DNA of 64,000 nt from Pseudonocardia sp. CNS-004 (GCA_001942185.1 MKJV01000079.1:62001-126000), one strand, 5' to 3'. Positions 1-9,765 are shown, counted from the stretch's first letter. A program made the numbers and translations. The notes: generated by a model from the letters alone, not told the origin.

Positions 1-191
1 AGCGCCTTGGCCCGCTCCAGCTCCTTGGGAGCCTCGGCGAACCACAGGTCCGCGTCGCCGGAACGACACGGCAACTCCAGCCCGGCGCGGGGTGCCGCGT
101 CGAGCAGGGTCCCCAGCGCGGTGGCGGAGTCGCCACCGAACTGCTCCGGAGTGATCGTTCCGCCGTCCAACGGAACTGATCGGACTAGCAC
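1..191 (-). CDS. whiB7: WhiB-family regulator, WhiB7-like (N-terminal part, runs off the window)
   Basis: Translation from GTG at 191 gives about 63 residues beginning MLVRSVPLDG and containing LPCRSGDADLWFAEAPKELE followed by RAKAL, the first half of a Wbl domain. One iron-sulfur cysteine is visible and the other three lie beyond the window edge. An AGGAGG ribosome site sits just upstream of the GTG. WhiB7 is a [4Fe-4S] sigma-factor partner that activates intrinsic antibiotic-resistance genes and itself. The WhiB7 assignment rests on three things: adjacency to uvrD2 and mrx1 as in mycobacteria, a long leader with a terminator hairpin, and an AT-rich box beside the -35 element. Another Wbl paralogue cannot be excluded without the C-terminal AT-hook. 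Confidence 0.8.
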   Translation of the reverse strand, partial: MLVRSVPLDGGTITPEQFGGDSATALGTLLDAAPRAGLELPCRSGDADLWFAEAPKELERAKA

Positions 192-221
192 TTCAACCTC
201 CTGCGGTGAGTGGTCGTGCAG

Positions 222-263
222 GACAAACAAAAAGGCCGCGGATCCCTGGTGGGGTCCGCGGCC
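222..263 (-). terminator. Intrinsic terminator/attenuator in the whiB7 leader
   Basis: On the minus strand a 12-bp stem (arms 252-263 and 234-245, one G-T wobble) closes a 6-nt loop and is followed at once by TTTTTGTTTGT. It ends about 30 nt before the whiB7 start codon, so it acts as a leader attenuator. Premature termination relieved by translation stress is known for mycobacterial whiB7. Its operation here is inference. Confidence 0.75.
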
Positions 264-294
264 TTGGTCTTCTGACCTGGGGCTGTGAAGTCGT

Positions 295-468
295 CTATAG
301 ATGACGACGCTCCTCTGCGGACACACCTGTGCTGTTATCGGTTCCGAAGCCGCCGAGGATGACGCCGGACGGGCGCTGCTTCCACGCGCGCGCGTACGTC
401 GGCACCACGGACTCCAGGCGCGGGAGGGTGCCGTGGACGGCGGCGACGGTGTTCGTCATCGCGATCAT
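295..468 (-). CDS. Candidate leader-peptide uORF upstream of whiB7
   Basis: An ATG at 468 follows a GGGGG stretch and opens a 57-codon frame starting MIAMTNTVAAVHG. A second ATG at 459 would give 54 codons. The frame stops at 295, about 30 nt before the attenuator hairpin, the geometry expected of a regulatory uORF. The reading frame also continues upstream across the promoter, so it could be chance openness of GC-rich DNA. No homology is claimed for the peptide. The candidate rests only on position and the ribosome-binding-like G run. Confidence 0.35.
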   Translation of the reverse strand: MIAMTNTVAAVHGTLPRLESVVPTYARAWKQRPSGVILGGFGTDNSTGVSAEERRHL

Positions 469-534
469 CGGGGGCACCCCCTTCACAGGTGAGGTCGTGG
501 CAGATGACGGGCTGGTGAGGTCCGTCGAGAGAAG

Positions 535-572
535 ACCGTAGCGACCGCTGCCACGGCCGCACAACTTATTTA
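535..572 (-). promoter_or_regulatory. Candidate autoregulated whiB7 promoter
   Basis: On the minus strand an AT-rich TAAATAAG segment directly abuts a -35-like TTGTGC (559-564), followed after 18 nt by TACGGT (535-540). An AT-rich box next to the -35 is the described signature of WhiB7-SigA promoters. The transcript would have a leader of roughly 330 nt. Confidence 0.5.
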
Positions 573-592
573 CGGGAAGTTTCTCCGATCAA

Positions 593-2644
593 CTACCCGG
601 GCTCGCCGACCAGCCCGAGGACGGCCTCGCCGTACCGGTCGAGCTTGCGGGCCCCGATGCCCGGGATGCGCACGAGCGTGGCGTTGTCGGTGGGCCGGTG
701 TTCGGCGATCGCGGTGAGGGTGGCGTCCGTGAAGATCACATAGGCCGGGACGTGCTGTTCCTTCGCCACGTCCGCCCTCCAGGTGCGCAGCCGGTCGAGC
801 AGCTCGACGTCCACATCGGACGGGCAGTCGGCGCAGCGGCGCAGCTTCATCGAGTCGGCCCCGATCAACGGTGAACCGCACACGCGGCAGCGCGGCTTGG
901 GCTCGCCTCGGCCGCCGCCGCTGTTCGCCACGCGCGAAGCGGGGTGCTCGTCGGGGATCAGCCCGTAGAGGAACCGGCTGCGCCGCCGCCTGCGCGGCCC
1001 GCCCGGCTGCCGCGACAGCGCCCAGGACAGGGTGAGCCGCCGCCGGGCCCGCGTGATGCCGACGTAGAGCAGCCGCCGCTCCTCCTCGATGGCCTCGTCG
1101 TCACCGTCGGCGTGCTGGATGGGCAGCGTGCCGTCGACCAGCCCGACGAGGAACACCACATCCCATTCGAGCCCCTTCGCCGCGTGCAGCGAGGCCAGCG
1201 TGACGCCCTGCACGGTGGGTGGGTGGGCGGCGTCGGCACGGGTCTCCAGCTCGACGGCGAACCGCGGCAGCCCGGCGTCGGGCTCGACCGCCACCAGCTC
1301 CTCCGCCAGCTCGACGATCGCGAGCAGCGACTCCCACTGGGCCCGCTGCTGCGCGCCTGCGGGCGGGTCGGGCGTGAGCCCCACGGGCGCGAGCACCGCG
1401 CGCACTGCGTCGACGAGCGGGGCGTCGAGGTCCCCCGCGGCCCGGACGGCCATCATCGCCCGCCGCACCTCGGGCCGGTTGAAGAACCGCTCCCCGCCAC
1501 GCACCTGGTACGGCACACCGACCTCGGTGAGCGCCTGCTCGTACACCTCGGACTGCGCGTTGATCCGGAACAGCACGGCGATCTCGCTCGCCTGGGTGCC
1601 GTCGGCGATCAGCCGGGCGATCCGTTTCGCGACGGCGGCGGCCTCGGCGGGCTCGTCGTCGTGCTCGGCGAAATCGGGCTCCGGGCCCGGCGGTAGCTGG
1701 CCGACGAGCCGCAACCTGCTGCCGGCCACCCGCCCGCGCGCCGAGCCGATCAGCGTGTTGGCCGCCGCCACGACCTGCGGCGTGGACCGGTAGTCGCGCT
1801 GCAGCCGCACGACGACGGCCTCCGGGAACCGCCGCGCGAAGTCGAGCAGGTGACGCGGGCTGGCACCGGCGAACGTGTAGATCGTCTGGTTGGCGTCGCC
1901 GACGACCGTGAGGTCGTCGCGCTCACCGAGCCACGCGTCGAGCACACGCTGCTGCAGCGGCGTGACGTCCTGGTACTCGTCCACCACGAAGCAGCGGTAG
2001 CGGTCCCGGAACTCCTCCGCGACGCCGGCGTGCTCCTCCATCGCCGCGGCCGTGTGCAGCAGCAGGTCGTCGAAGTCGAGCATCTCGGCGCGGTTCTTGA
2101 GCGCCTCGTACCCGGCGTACACGGCCGCGACCTGCTCCGCCGTTCCAGGCGTCTCCCGGCGCAGCTTCGCGACGGTGGCCGGGTACTCGTCCGGTGTGAC
2201 GAGGGTGGCCTTGGCCCACTCGATCTCCCCGGCGAAGTCGCGCAGCGACGCTGCGTCGGTGCCGGCCTTCAGCCGCGCGGCCGCCTGCCCGACCAGCCGC
2301 AGCTTGCCGTCGAGCAGCCGCCACTGGTCGCCCCCGACGACACGCGGCCAGAAGTAGCGCAGCTGGCGCAGTGCCGCCGCGTGGAACGTGCGCGCCTGCA
2401 CCCCGGACACCCCGAGCGCGCGCAACCGGGTGCGCATCTCCCCCGCCGCCCGCGCCGTGAACGTGACGGCGAGGACCTGGCCCGGCGCGACGTGCCCGGT
2501 GCTGACGAGGTGGGCGATGCGCCGAGTGATCGTGCGGGTCTTGCCGGTGCCCGCCCCGGCCAGCACGCACACCGGCCCGCGGGGCGCGGTGACCGCTGCG
2601 AGCTGCTCGTCGTCCAGTCCGGCTTCGAGGGTGGGCGCAGTCAC
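593..2644 (-). CDS. uvrD2: ATP-dependent DNA helicase UvrD2 (SF1A, with HRDC domain)
   Basis: About 683 residues. Walker A AGAGTGKT lies near residue 29, the VVDEYQD Walker B near 230 and the [10 protein letters not shown] motif follows; the helicase motifs continue to LLYVGITRA near 545. A four-cysteine element (CRVCGSPL...CADC) and a C-terminal HRDC domain, roughly residues 610-683, mark the actinobacterial UvrD2 subfamily, a 3'-5' helicase of DNA repair. The GTG at 2644 is chosen because a GAGG site precedes it. An in-frame ATG at 2701 would overlap the divergent mrx1 start. The frame is intact. It sits between whiB7 and mrx1, the arrangement I recall from mycobacteria. Confidence 0.93.
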   Translation of the reverse strand: MTAPTLEAGLDDEQLAAVTAPRGPVCVLAGAGTGKTRTITRRIAHLVSTGHVAPGQVLAVTFTARAAGEMRTRLRALGVSGVQARTFHAAALRQLRYFWPRVVGGDQWRLLDGKLRLVGQAAARLKAGTDAASLRDFAGEIEWAKATLVTPDEYPATVAKLRRETPGTAEQVAAVYAGYEALKNRAEMLDFDDLLLHTAAAMEEHAGVAEEFRDRYRCFVVDEYQDVTPLQQRVLDAWLGERDDLTVVGDANQTIYTFAGASPRHLLDFARRFPEAVVVRLQRDYRSTPQVVAAANTLIGSARGRVAGSRLRLVGQLPPGPEPDFAEHDDEPAEAAAVAKRIARLIADGTQASEIAVLFRINAQSEVYEQALTEVGVPYQVRGGERFFNRPEVRRAMMAVRAAGDLDAPLVDAVRAVLAPVGLTPDPPAGAQQRAQWESLLAIVELAEELVAVEPDAGLPRFAVELETRADAAHPPTVQGVTLASLHAAKGLEWDVVFLVGLVDGTLPIQHADGDDEAIEEERRLLYVGITRARRRLTLSWALSRQPGGPRRRRRSRFLYGLIPDEHPASRVANSGGGRGEPKPRCRVCGSPLIGADSMKLRRCADCPSDVDVELLDRLRTWRADVAKEQHVPAYVIFTDATLTAIAEHRPTDNATLVRIPGIGARKLDRYGEAVLGLVGEPG

Positions 2645-2699
2645 CGGCCCATCCTCGCAGCCGGGGAAGACAGGAGCAGCGGCGGAGGTTGATCGGTGC

Positions 2700-2948
2700 A
2701 TGGCTCAGGTGACGATGTACTCGACCACGTGGTGCGGCTACTGCCGCCGGCTCAAGCTGCAGCTGGACCAGGCCGGCATCGCGTACGAGGAGATCGACAT
2801 CGAGCGCGACCCCGAGGCCGCGGCGTACGTGGAGAACGTGAACGGCGGCAACCAGACGGTGCCGACGGTGAGGTTCGCAGACGGCACGGCCCTGACGAAC
2901 CCGCCCTTCGCGGTGGTGGCGGAGAAGGTGGCGGACCTGGCGGCGTAG
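2700..2948 (+). CDS. mrx1: Mycoredoxin, glutaredoxin-like
   Basis: 82 residues with a thioredoxin-like fold. The redox motif WCGYC is at residues 11-15 and the cis-proline TVPTVRF near residue 53. Mycoredoxin-1 reduces mixed disulfides of proteins with mycothiol, the actinobacterial low-molecular-weight thiol, in the cytoplasm. The length matches the family. It is transcribed divergently from uvrD2, the same gene pair as Rv3198c/Rv3198A in M. tuberculosis. No ribosome site is clear before the ATG, and the upstream region is shared with the uvrD2 5' end. Confidence 0.93.
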   Translation: MAQVTMYSTTWCGYCRRLKLQLDQAGIAYEEIDIERDPEAAAYVENVNGGNQTVPTVRFADGTALTNPPFAVVAEKVADLAA

Positions 2949-2950
2949 CA

Positions 2951-3022
2951 CGGCACACACCCGGTCGGGGCGGCACACATGCTGGGCGTGATGTGCGGTT
3001 CCGACTCGATGTGTGCGGTCGC
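2951..3022 (+). repeat. Intergenic GTGTGCGG-type repeat, copy 1
   Basis: This stretch ends with CCGACTCGATGTGTGCGGTC. The same 20 bases recur at the other side of the next gene (copy 2), with CACAC/GTGTG dyads in both. It lies between mrx1 and the AbiEi-like gene. Function is unknown. Confidence 0.6.
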
Positions 3023-3075
3023 CCGGTTTTCCCGTTCGGGCCCGCTCGTCGGGCACCTTCGGTCACGATCGGCGC

Positions 3076-3989
3076 GTGGGATTGCTCAGCGTGCGGTCGC
3101 AGCTGCTGGCCGCCGGGTTCACCGACGACGAGGTGCGTCGGCTCGTACGTGAAGGGCGGCTCAGCCCGTTGCGCCGCGGCATCTACGTCGGGGGGCCGCT
3201 CCCGGAGGACGTCCTCGCGCGGCACGTGCTCCAGGTCGAGGCCGCACTCCACGGTCTCGCCACCGACGCCGTCGTGAGCCATGCGTCGGCGGCGGTGGTA
3301 CACGGGCTGCGCATCTGGGCCGTGCCCCTGGATCGCGTCCACGTGACGCGGCCGCGGCGCAACGGCGGCCGATGCGGCGCATTCGTCCACGTGCACACCG
3401 CGCCACTCGACGCGGCGGAGATCGTCGTGGTCGGCGGGCTGCCCGTCACGTCGCTCGCTCGTACCGTGGCCGACCTCGCCCGATCGGTGCCGTTCGAGCA
3501 GGCCGTCGTCCTCGCCGATGCAGCGATGTCCTCCAAGCGGCGGGACCGCATCGCACAGGCCGACCTGGTGGAGGCCCTCGAGCGGGCGCCACGCTGGCCG
3601 GGCGTCCCCGCCGCCCGCCGCGCCATCGCGTTCGCGGACGGGTTGAGCCAGAGCGTCGGCGAGTCCCGCAGCCGGATCGCCATCGCCGCAGCAGGCCTCC
3701 CCCGCCCCGTGCTCCAGTGGGAAGTGCACGCCACCGACACGGCGCCTTGATCGGGCGGGTGGACTTCGGCTGGCCCGAGCTACGCACGGTGGGCGAGTTC
3801 GACGGCCTCGTCAAGTACGGCCGCACGCTGCGACCGGGCCAGGACCCGGTCGAGGTGCTGGTCGCCGAGAAGCGCCGGGAGGACGCGCTACGGGCCGAGG
3901 ACCTGGGAGTGACCCGCTGGCTGTGGCCGGACCTCCCCCGCTTCGCCCCGGTAGCCGCCCGCCTCCGCTCCCGCTTCCGCAAGATCTGA
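3076..3989 (+). CDS. AbiEi-type/endonuclease-fold hypothetical protein (frameshifted)
   Basis: About 304 residues across one break. The N-terminal half has the winged-helix look of AbiEi antitoxin-like proteins (GLLSVRSQLLAAGFTDDEV, LVREGRLSPLRRGIYV, VVSHASAAVVHGL). The C-terminal half (GRVDFGWPELRTVGEFDG, KYG, AEKRREDALR, LGVTRWLW) resembles a DUF559/VSR-like nuclease fold seen in many actinobacterial proteins of this class. The frame shifts near 3738, where ACACGGCG would read through if it were ACACCGGCG, i.e. one missing C. No toxin partner is adjacent, so a toxin-antitoxin role is not supported. A GTG start is assumed. The gene is bracketed by two copies of an intergenic repeat. Confidence 0.65.
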
Positions 3990-3990
3990 C

Positions 3991-4062
3991 CACCGCACAC
4001 ATCGGGTGCGGATCGCACACACGCCGGGGCGTCTGTGCGGTCCCGACTCGATGTGTGCGGTC
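3991..4062 (+). repeat. Intergenic GTGTGCGG-type repeat, copy 2
   Basis: The second copy carries the 20-nt core CCGACTCGATGTGTGCGGTC and several CGCACACA/TGTGTGCG inverted segments. It lies between the convergent AbiEi-like gene and nudC and may double as a bidirectional terminator. Confidence 0.6.
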
Positions 4063-4065
4063 CGG

Positions 4066-5034
4066 TCAGAGGGCTGCCCAGCTCTCCAGCATCGACCTCG
4101 CGATGCTCACCTTTCCCGGGAGCAGGAGTGGCCGGCGGTCGGCCTTGGGCCGTGCGCCCCAGTCGCCTTCGTCCAGTGCGGCGCGCAGTTCGGACCGCGT
4201 GACCCACATCGCCTCGGCGATCTCGCCGTCGGCCGGGACGAGGGTGACCTCCGGGTCGGCCACGGCGGAGAAGCCGACCATCAGGGAACGCGGGAACGGC
4301 CAGGCCTGGCTGCCCAGGTAGGACACGTCGTGGACGCGGACGCCGACCTCCTCGTGGATCTCCCGCAACACGCACGCCTCCAGGGACTCGCCGGCCTCGA
4401 CGAACCCGGCGAGCACCGAGTAGCGCCCCTCCGGCCAGACCGGCTGGCGGGCGAGCAGGACCTGGTCGGCGCCATCGTGCACCAAGCAGATGACGGCCGG
4501 GTCGGTGCGCGGGTACTCCTCGTGCCCCTCCGCTTCGCACACCCGGTGCCAGCCGGCGCTGCGGGAGCGCATCGGGGAGCCGTCGCGCGTGCAGAACCGG
4601 GCGGCCGAGTGCCAGTTCAGCACCGCCACGGCCCCGGTGAGCAGGCCGGCGCCGAGCGCGTCGAGGGCGGCGCCGACGGTGCGCAGGTCGGCCCAGTCGG
4701 TGGGGTCCTCCCCGGCGACGAGGTCGACCTCGCCGCGGACCGCCCAGTAGGCGACGTCGTCGTGCTCCCCGAGCAGGACGGCGTCCTCCGGTGGCTCGTC
4801 GCCCGTGGTCGGCCGGGTGATCAGCCGGGCGCCGGAGCCGGCGATCATGTCCCAGCGGTCGCGGGGCCTGCGGACCTCCCCCCAGTCGACGGGTGTGCGC
4901 CCGCCCTCGTCGAGCACCACGAGCCGGGCCTTCGGCCACCCGGCGAGCTGGCGTTCGCGGTCGCTGCGGATGGGCTCGTCGCGCATCACGACGGAACGGG
5001 ACAGGACGGGCGGGGCGAGCAGCGGGAACGTCAC
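4066..5034 (-). CDS. nudC: NAD(+) diphosphatase NudC (Nudix hydrolase)
   Basis: 322 residues. The Nudix box is intact (GFVEAGESLEACVLREIHEE then VGV), and SQAWPFPRS further on is the NudC signature that separates NADH pyrophosphatases from other Nudix enzymes. The enzyme cleaves NAD(H) to NMN(H) and AMP; bacterial NudC can also remove NAD caps from RNA. The zinc-ribbon region keeps only two of the usual four cysteines (FCTRDG and VCEAEG), so metal binding there is probably altered. The GTG start overlaps the stop of the upstream M16 gene by 4 nt (GTGA), indicating translational coupling. Confidence 0.9.
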   Translation of the reverse strand: MTFPLLAPPVLSRSVVMRDEPIRSDRERQLAGWPKARLVVLDEGGRTPVDWGEVRRPRDRWDMIAGSGARLITRPTTGDEPPEDAVLLGEHDDVAYWAVRGEVDLVAGEDPTDWADLRTVGAALDALGAGLLTGAVAVLNWHSAARFCTRDGSPMRSRSAGWHRVCEAEGHEEYPRTDPAVICLVHDGADQVLLARQPVWPEGRYSVLAGFVEAGESLEACVLREIHEEVGVRVHDVSYLGSQAWPFPRSLMVGFSAVADPEVTLVPADGEIAEAMWVTRSELRAALDEGDWGARPKADRRPLLLPGKVSIARSMLESWAAL

Positions 5035-6401
5035 GGTCCGGTGATCCCACCCAGCGCCCGCACCCCGGCGCCGATGACGTCGGCGTCGCCCACGACGACC
5101 CCGGTGAACGCCGACGGCGCGAAGAACTCCAGCGCCGCCTCCGCCACCTGGTCCACCGTGACCGACTCCAGGCGGCCGGGATGGGCGCGCAACCACTCGA
5201 TCCCGAGGCCGTCGGCGGCGAGCGCCGACAGGGTGGACGCGAGCCCGCCCTGGTTGTCCAGCGAGATCAGCAGCGACCCGACGGCGTAGGCGCGGGCCGC
5301 GTCGACCTCGGCCTCGGTGGGCGGCACTGCGGTGAGCCTGCCCAGCTCGTAGCGGGTCTCGAGCAGCGCGGCGGCGGTGACGTCGCTCGCCACGTCGGTC
5401 TCGACGCCGAGGACGGCGCCGCCGGGCACGAACTCGATGCCGGAGTGGGCACCGTAGGTGTAGCCCTTGTCCTCGCGGACGTTCTCCATCCACCGCGACG
5501 AGAAGTAGCCGCCGAAGACGAGGTTGGCCAGCTGGAGCGCGGCGTAGCGCGGGTCGTCACGGCGCAGCGCGGGAGCCGAGAGGCGCAGCTGCGACTGCAC
5601 GGACCCGGCCCGGTGCACCAGCAACAGGTCCGACGGGTTGATCGCGGGCGGGACGGACAGCTCCCGGGCGGGCGCGCCTGCCGTCCAGCTTGCGAGTGCC
5701 TTCTCGACCTGGGCGAGCGCGTTGCCCGGGTCGATGTCGCCGACCAGGACCATGATGGAGCCGCCGGGTACGAGCGCGGCGGCGTGCAGCGCACGCACCT
5801 GCTCCGCGGTGACGGCCGCGACCTCGTCGCCCGTGGGCATCTCGCGGGTGATCGGGTGGTCGCCGAACCGCTTGCGCTGCAACGCCTCACGGGCGATCGT
5901 CGACGGCTGCGCGCGGGCCACGGAGATCCGCTCGACGAGCCGGGCGCGCTCGCGCGCCACCTCGTCGTCGGCGTGGGTGGCCGAGGTGAGCACGTCGGCG
6001 AGCACGCCGAGCAGGTCGGGCAGGCCCTCGGCCAGGCCGGAGCCGCCGATCTGCAGCCGCTCGGGGTCGACGAACACGCCGAGGTCGGCGCCGACCGCCG
6101 CCATCTCGTCGTCGATGGCGACCCGGTCGCGGGTGGCGGTACCGGTCAGCAACGTGGACGACAGCAGCTCCGCGACGGCCGCGTGCTCGGGGTCGTCGCC
6201 CGCGAACGGCACCCGCAGCCGCACCTCGACCATCGGGACCCCGGGCCTGCGGGCGGCGAGCACGCGCAGCCCGGTGGGCAGGATGCGCTCCTCGACGTCC
6301 GGCAGCGGTACGGCGCGGGTGGGTCCGAGCGGCGGCAGCGGACGCGGCCCCGGCTCGGTGCGGCCGATCGCTTCGGCGCTGCGGTGGCTGGAGACGGTCA
6401 T
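5031..6401 (-). CDS. M16-family peptidase-like protein, non-catalytic partner
   Basis: 456 residues in one intact frame from ATG at 6401. The fold markers of M16 insulinase-type proteins are present: an ILPTGLRVLAARRPGVPMVE start, GLAEGLPDLLGVLADVL, and a second half with FGGYFSSRWMENVREDKGYT, the R/Y motif of the C-terminal domain. The zinc motif HxxEH is absent, as in the beta-like subunits that pair with an active M16 subunit. The upstream gene, overlapping by 4 nt (ATGA), encodes that active partner, so the pair probably forms a heterodimer. The substrate cannot be inferred. Confidence 0.85.
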   Translation of the reverse strand: MTVSSHRSAEAIGRTEPGPRPLPPLGPTRAVPLPDVEERILPTGLRVLAARRPGVPMVEVRLRVPFAGDDPEHAAVAELLSSTLLTGTATRDRVAIDDEMAAVGADLGVFVDPERLQIGGSGLAEGLPDLLGVLADVLTSATHADDEVARERARLVERISVARAQPSTIAREALQRKRFGDHPITREMPTGDEVAAVTAEQVRALHAAALVPGGSIMVLVGDIDPGNALAQVEKALASWTAGAPARELSVPPAINPSDLLLVHRAGSVQSQLRLSAPALRRDDPRYAALQLANLVFGGYFSSRWMENVREDKGYTYGAHSGIEFVPGGAVLGVETDVASDVTAAALLETRYELGRLTAVPPTEAEVDAARAYAVGSLLISLDNQGGLASTLSALAADGLGIEWLRAHPGRLESVTVDQVAEAALEFFAPSAFTGVVVGDADVIGAGVRALGGITGP

Positions 6402-7676
6402 TCGCCCTCCTTGGGCTCCACGAGCAGCACGCCACGGCCGCCGGAGTGCAGGGCCGCGGCAGCGGCGCGCACCTGCTCCGGGGTGACGGCGGCGAGCCGG
6501 TCGGGCAGCTCCGCACTGATCTCGGCACGGCCGTAGAGCAGCTCGCGGGCGCCAGGCCGAGCATCCGGTACATGACGCGGTCGTTCTCCTTGTGCAGGCC
6601 TGCGGACCAGCGCGCCACCTGGCGGGCCAGCTCGTCCTCGCTCGGGCCTTCCGCGGCGAGCTTGTCCAGCTCCTCGTCGACGGCGGCGAGCACGCGGTCG
6701 GGGTCGACCGCGGCCGGGTGCACGGCGGTGATCGTGAACGTGTCGGGGTCGCGGGCGTCGAGGGGGCCCATGAGCCCGGCGCTCGCGGAGATGTCGGTGA
6801 CGATCCCGTCGGTGTGCACGAGCCGTCGCTGCAGCCGGGCCGCCTCCCCGTCGCCGAGGACCGAGCCGAGCAACGCGTGGCCGAGGTAGCCGTCGAGGTC
6901 GGCGCCGGGGTCGGCATCCGGTAGCCGACGGCGATGGCGGGGAGCGGGGCGTGCGCGTCGATCACGGACTGGCGCCGCTCACCCGTGGGCAGCGGCTCCC
7001 CGAACGAGGGGCGCTGCGGCTTCGGCCGGGCCGGGATGTCCCCGAAGTGCTTCTCGACCAGGCGCAGCGTCTCCTCGACGTCCAGGTAGCCGGCCACGGT
7101 GACCTGCGCGTTGGCCGGCGAGTAGTAGGTGTCGAAGAAGGCCGCGGCGTCGTCGAGGGACGCCTGCTCCAGCTCGGAGAAGTCGCCGTAGCCGTTGTGC
7201 GCGTTGGGGAAGGTGTCGTAGAGCACCGGCGGCAGCAGGATCCACGGGAACCCGCCGTAGGGCCGGTTGAGGACGTTGAGCCGGATCTCCTCCTTGACCA
7301 CGTCCACCTGGTTGCGCAGGTTCTCCTCGGTGAGCTTCGGCGCGCGCAGGCGATCGGCCTCCAGGAACAACGCACGCTCCAGCGCCGCGGCCGGGAGCAC
7401 CTGGAAGTAGTCGGTGTAGTCCTGGTGCGTCGAGCCGTTGAACACCCCGCCGGAGCCCTGGACGTGCCGGAAGTGCGCGAGCTTCTCGAGGCTCTCGCTG
7501 CCCTGGAACATCAGGTGCTCGAACAGGTGCGCGAAACCGGTGCGTCCCTCCGGTTCCGAGCGGAATCCCACGTCGACGTGCACGGCGACGCCGACGACGG
7601 GGGTGGCGGGGTCCGGGACCACGAGGACCCGCAGCCCGTTGGGCAGCGTCGTCCGATGGAGTTCTGGCGCAGGCAC
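6398..7676 (-). CDS. M16-family zinc metallopeptidase, catalytic partner (two frameshifts)
   Basis: About 426 residues. The zinc site HLFEH is in GFAHLFEHLMFQGSE, and the downstream glutamate lies in NQVDVVKEEI, so this is the active partner of the M16 pair. The frame breaks twice: near 6917 (after AVGYRMP, resuming as LLGSVLGDGEAARL) and near 6547 (after YRMLGLA, resuming as RELLYGRAEI). Both restore with a single added G or C in a homopolymer, so sequencing error is the likely cause. GTG at 7676 is taken as start because NGLRVLVVPDP follows at the expected distance. The stop overlaps the next ATG. Confidence 0.8.
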
Positions 7677-7723
7677 GGTGTCGAATGTATCCCGCCCCGG
7701 CGGCTCGGCGTCCACCCCGGCTG

Positions 7724-8739
7724 CTACCCCGGCACGGCGCCGAGCAGGCCGGTGCCCGGACGGCAGCCGACGTACTCGAAGAACGCTTCGCCGTCGGCGA
7801 CCACCGACACCTCGTGGTAGAGCCGCAGCCGGGCCGCGGGGCCGAGCGTCGAGAGGTAGCGCATCGCGGCTCCGAAGATCGCGACGTGTGTCGGGTGCGA
7901 CTCCGCCCAGCGCTCCAGGTCGGCCAGGCTGCGCCACCACCCCATGCCGAACGTGCGCTCGACCGGATTCCCGTCCTCCACGACCGTGAGGTAGCGGTTG
8001 GTGTAGCAGCCGATGCCGCTTCCCTCGGCGCGCAGGAAGTCCATCCCGGCCCGCAGCACGGGCTCGACGTCACGCAGGTACATCTCCCGCTCGGCGTCGT
8101 CGGTGTCGGTCCAGTCCTGGCCCGAGCGGATCAGGCACATGCCGCCGTGCGGCCGGATCCGCACGCGGTCCCCGTCGCGTTCGACCGACGGGCTGCCCGT
8201 CGCCACGAGCGGGTCGGTCTGCGACAGCGGGAGGCGGTCGCGCATCCCGCCCCAGTAGCCGTGCTCGGCGACCTCCCCGCTCCAGCCGTCCGCGAGCACG
8301 GCGACGCCCTCCGGCCTGCCGAGGGAGGAGAACAAGGTCTCGTGCGCCTCCGCGGTGGGCCGCAGGACCTCGGCCCAGCGTCCGCACCCGTCCCGGACGT
8401 CGAGCCAGGACTCGCGGTGCGCGGCCGACCAGCGGTCGAACGCCGCCGGATCGTCCCAGTACGCGGCCGTGACGACGTCGACGACTCCGTCCGGAGCCAC
8501 GTGACGGGCCCGGCGGGGTGGCCCGGCCCGTCGGGCGCGGTCAGGGCGGCATCGAGTGCGTCGAGCGCGCCCGCGGGCGCGTCACCGCTGGACTGCAGCC
8601 CGAAGTAGGCCATCACGACCTGGCGCACGGCGGGTCGCATACGCGCGACGAAGGACGGGTACGGCGGCGCGTACCCCTGCGTCATCCGGCCGGGGTGGGT
8701 GCGGGGGACGGTGAGGTGTCCCGGGATCGCCGACTCCAC
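7724..8739 (-). CDS. oxd: Aldoxime dehydratase (haem), OxdA/OxdRE type (frameshifted)
   Basis: The sequence matches the aldoxime dehydratase family closely. It opens with ESAIPGHLTVPRT and later has EHGYWGGMRDRLPLSQTD (family Arg), LIRSGQDW (catalytic Ser region), GSGIGCYTNRY, WAESHPTH (proximal haem His region) and RLYHEVSVV (distal His). The enzyme dehydrates aldoximes to nitriles using ferrous haem with direct substrate N-coordination. About 339 residues are expected. One break near 8500 separates the N-terminal 80 residues from the rest. The GTG start lies 1 nt after the nitrilase stop, so the two are co-translated. Substrate (aryl or alkyl aldoxime) is not determinable here. Confidence 0.9.
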
Positions 8740-8740
8740 G

Positions 8741-9765
8741 TCACACGTCCGCGGGGACGCGGGTGGCGGCGATCGGCGGGAGCTCCCCCTCGATCTCGAC
8801 GCCGGGGGCGGCGAAGGGCACGACGCGGTCACCCGGGGTCTTGTTGAGGAGCAGCCGGGTGACGTCCGGTCGCGCGTAGTGCCCCGCCGGGTCGGCGGCG
8901 GCCTTCGCGAGGGAGATCATGCCGAGGTCGAGGTCGGCGTGGACGATGCCCTCCTGGTCGGGCGCGAGGGGCTCGTGCAGGAGGCTGCCGTCCGGGCCGA
9001 AGATCCGGGCGTGCCCGCCGCCGGGCTGCAGCAGGGCCCGCTTGGTCTCGTCGGTGCACAGGAGCTCGACCATCTCCGGCGAGACGGTGGCGCACGGGGC
9101 CACGACGAAGCAGCCGCCCTCGACGGCGTAGACGCGGCTCGCGGACGTGTTCACCTCGGGCCCGAGCGCGTACGCGGCGCCGGGGTAGAGCGAGAAGCTG
9201 GGCCACGCCGCGACGTGCACCTGCTCGTTCTGGGCGTACATCGCGTACTTCGACAGCGGCTGCAGGTGCTCCCAGCAGCACAGCCCGCCGAGCCTGCCGA
9301 GCGGGGTGTCGTACACCGACAGGTCGCTGCCGTCGCCCTCGCCGAACACGGTCCGCTCGACGTGGGTCGGCTTGAGCTTGCGCCGCCTCGCGATCGTCTC
9401 CCCGTCCGGGCCGATGATCCACTGAGCGATGTAGAGGCTGCCGGCCTGCCGTTCGGACAGGCCCATGACCACCGTGATCCCGTGCTCCCGCGCGGCCGCG
9501 GCGAGCCGGTCGGCCTGCGGGCTCCCGTAGACCAGCGAGTTGTCGTGGTAGCGCTGGAAGAACTGCAGCCCCACGCCGGGGCGTCGAGCCAGATGAACCA
9601 CGGGTAGCCGGGCAGCCAGGTCTCCGGGAAGCCGATGAGCCGCGCGCCGTTCGCCGCCGCCTCGGCGATCAGCGAGACCGCCTTCTCGACACCCGCGTCG
9701 AGGTCGAGGAACTCCGGCGCGGCCTGCACGGCGGCGGCCCGGAAGCGGGGGTGCTCGATGGTCAT
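8741..9765 (-). CDS. Nitrilase, aliphatic/arylacetonitrilase type (frameshifted)
   Basis: About 342 residues. The catalytic triad of the nitrilase superfamily is visible: Glu in [10 protein letters not shown], Lys in [12 protein letters not shown] and Cys in [11 protein letters not shown]. The enzyme hydrolyses a nitrile to carboxylic acid plus ammonia, consuming the product of the aldoxime dehydratase encoded 1 nt downstream. One break near 9578 follows APAWG and resumes at [23 protein letters not shown] would be continuous with one more G. The ATG start faces the divergent AraC regulator across 112 nt. Confidence 0.9.

Noticed and set aside
295..564. An 89-residue protein from 564
   Set aside because: Its start lies upstream of the proposed -10 element, so only the inner 54-57-codon part is kept as a uORF candidate.
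3076..3989. AbiE-type toxin-antitoxin system
   Set aside because: Only the AbiEi-like protein is present; no AbiEii nucleotidyltransferase partner is adjacent.
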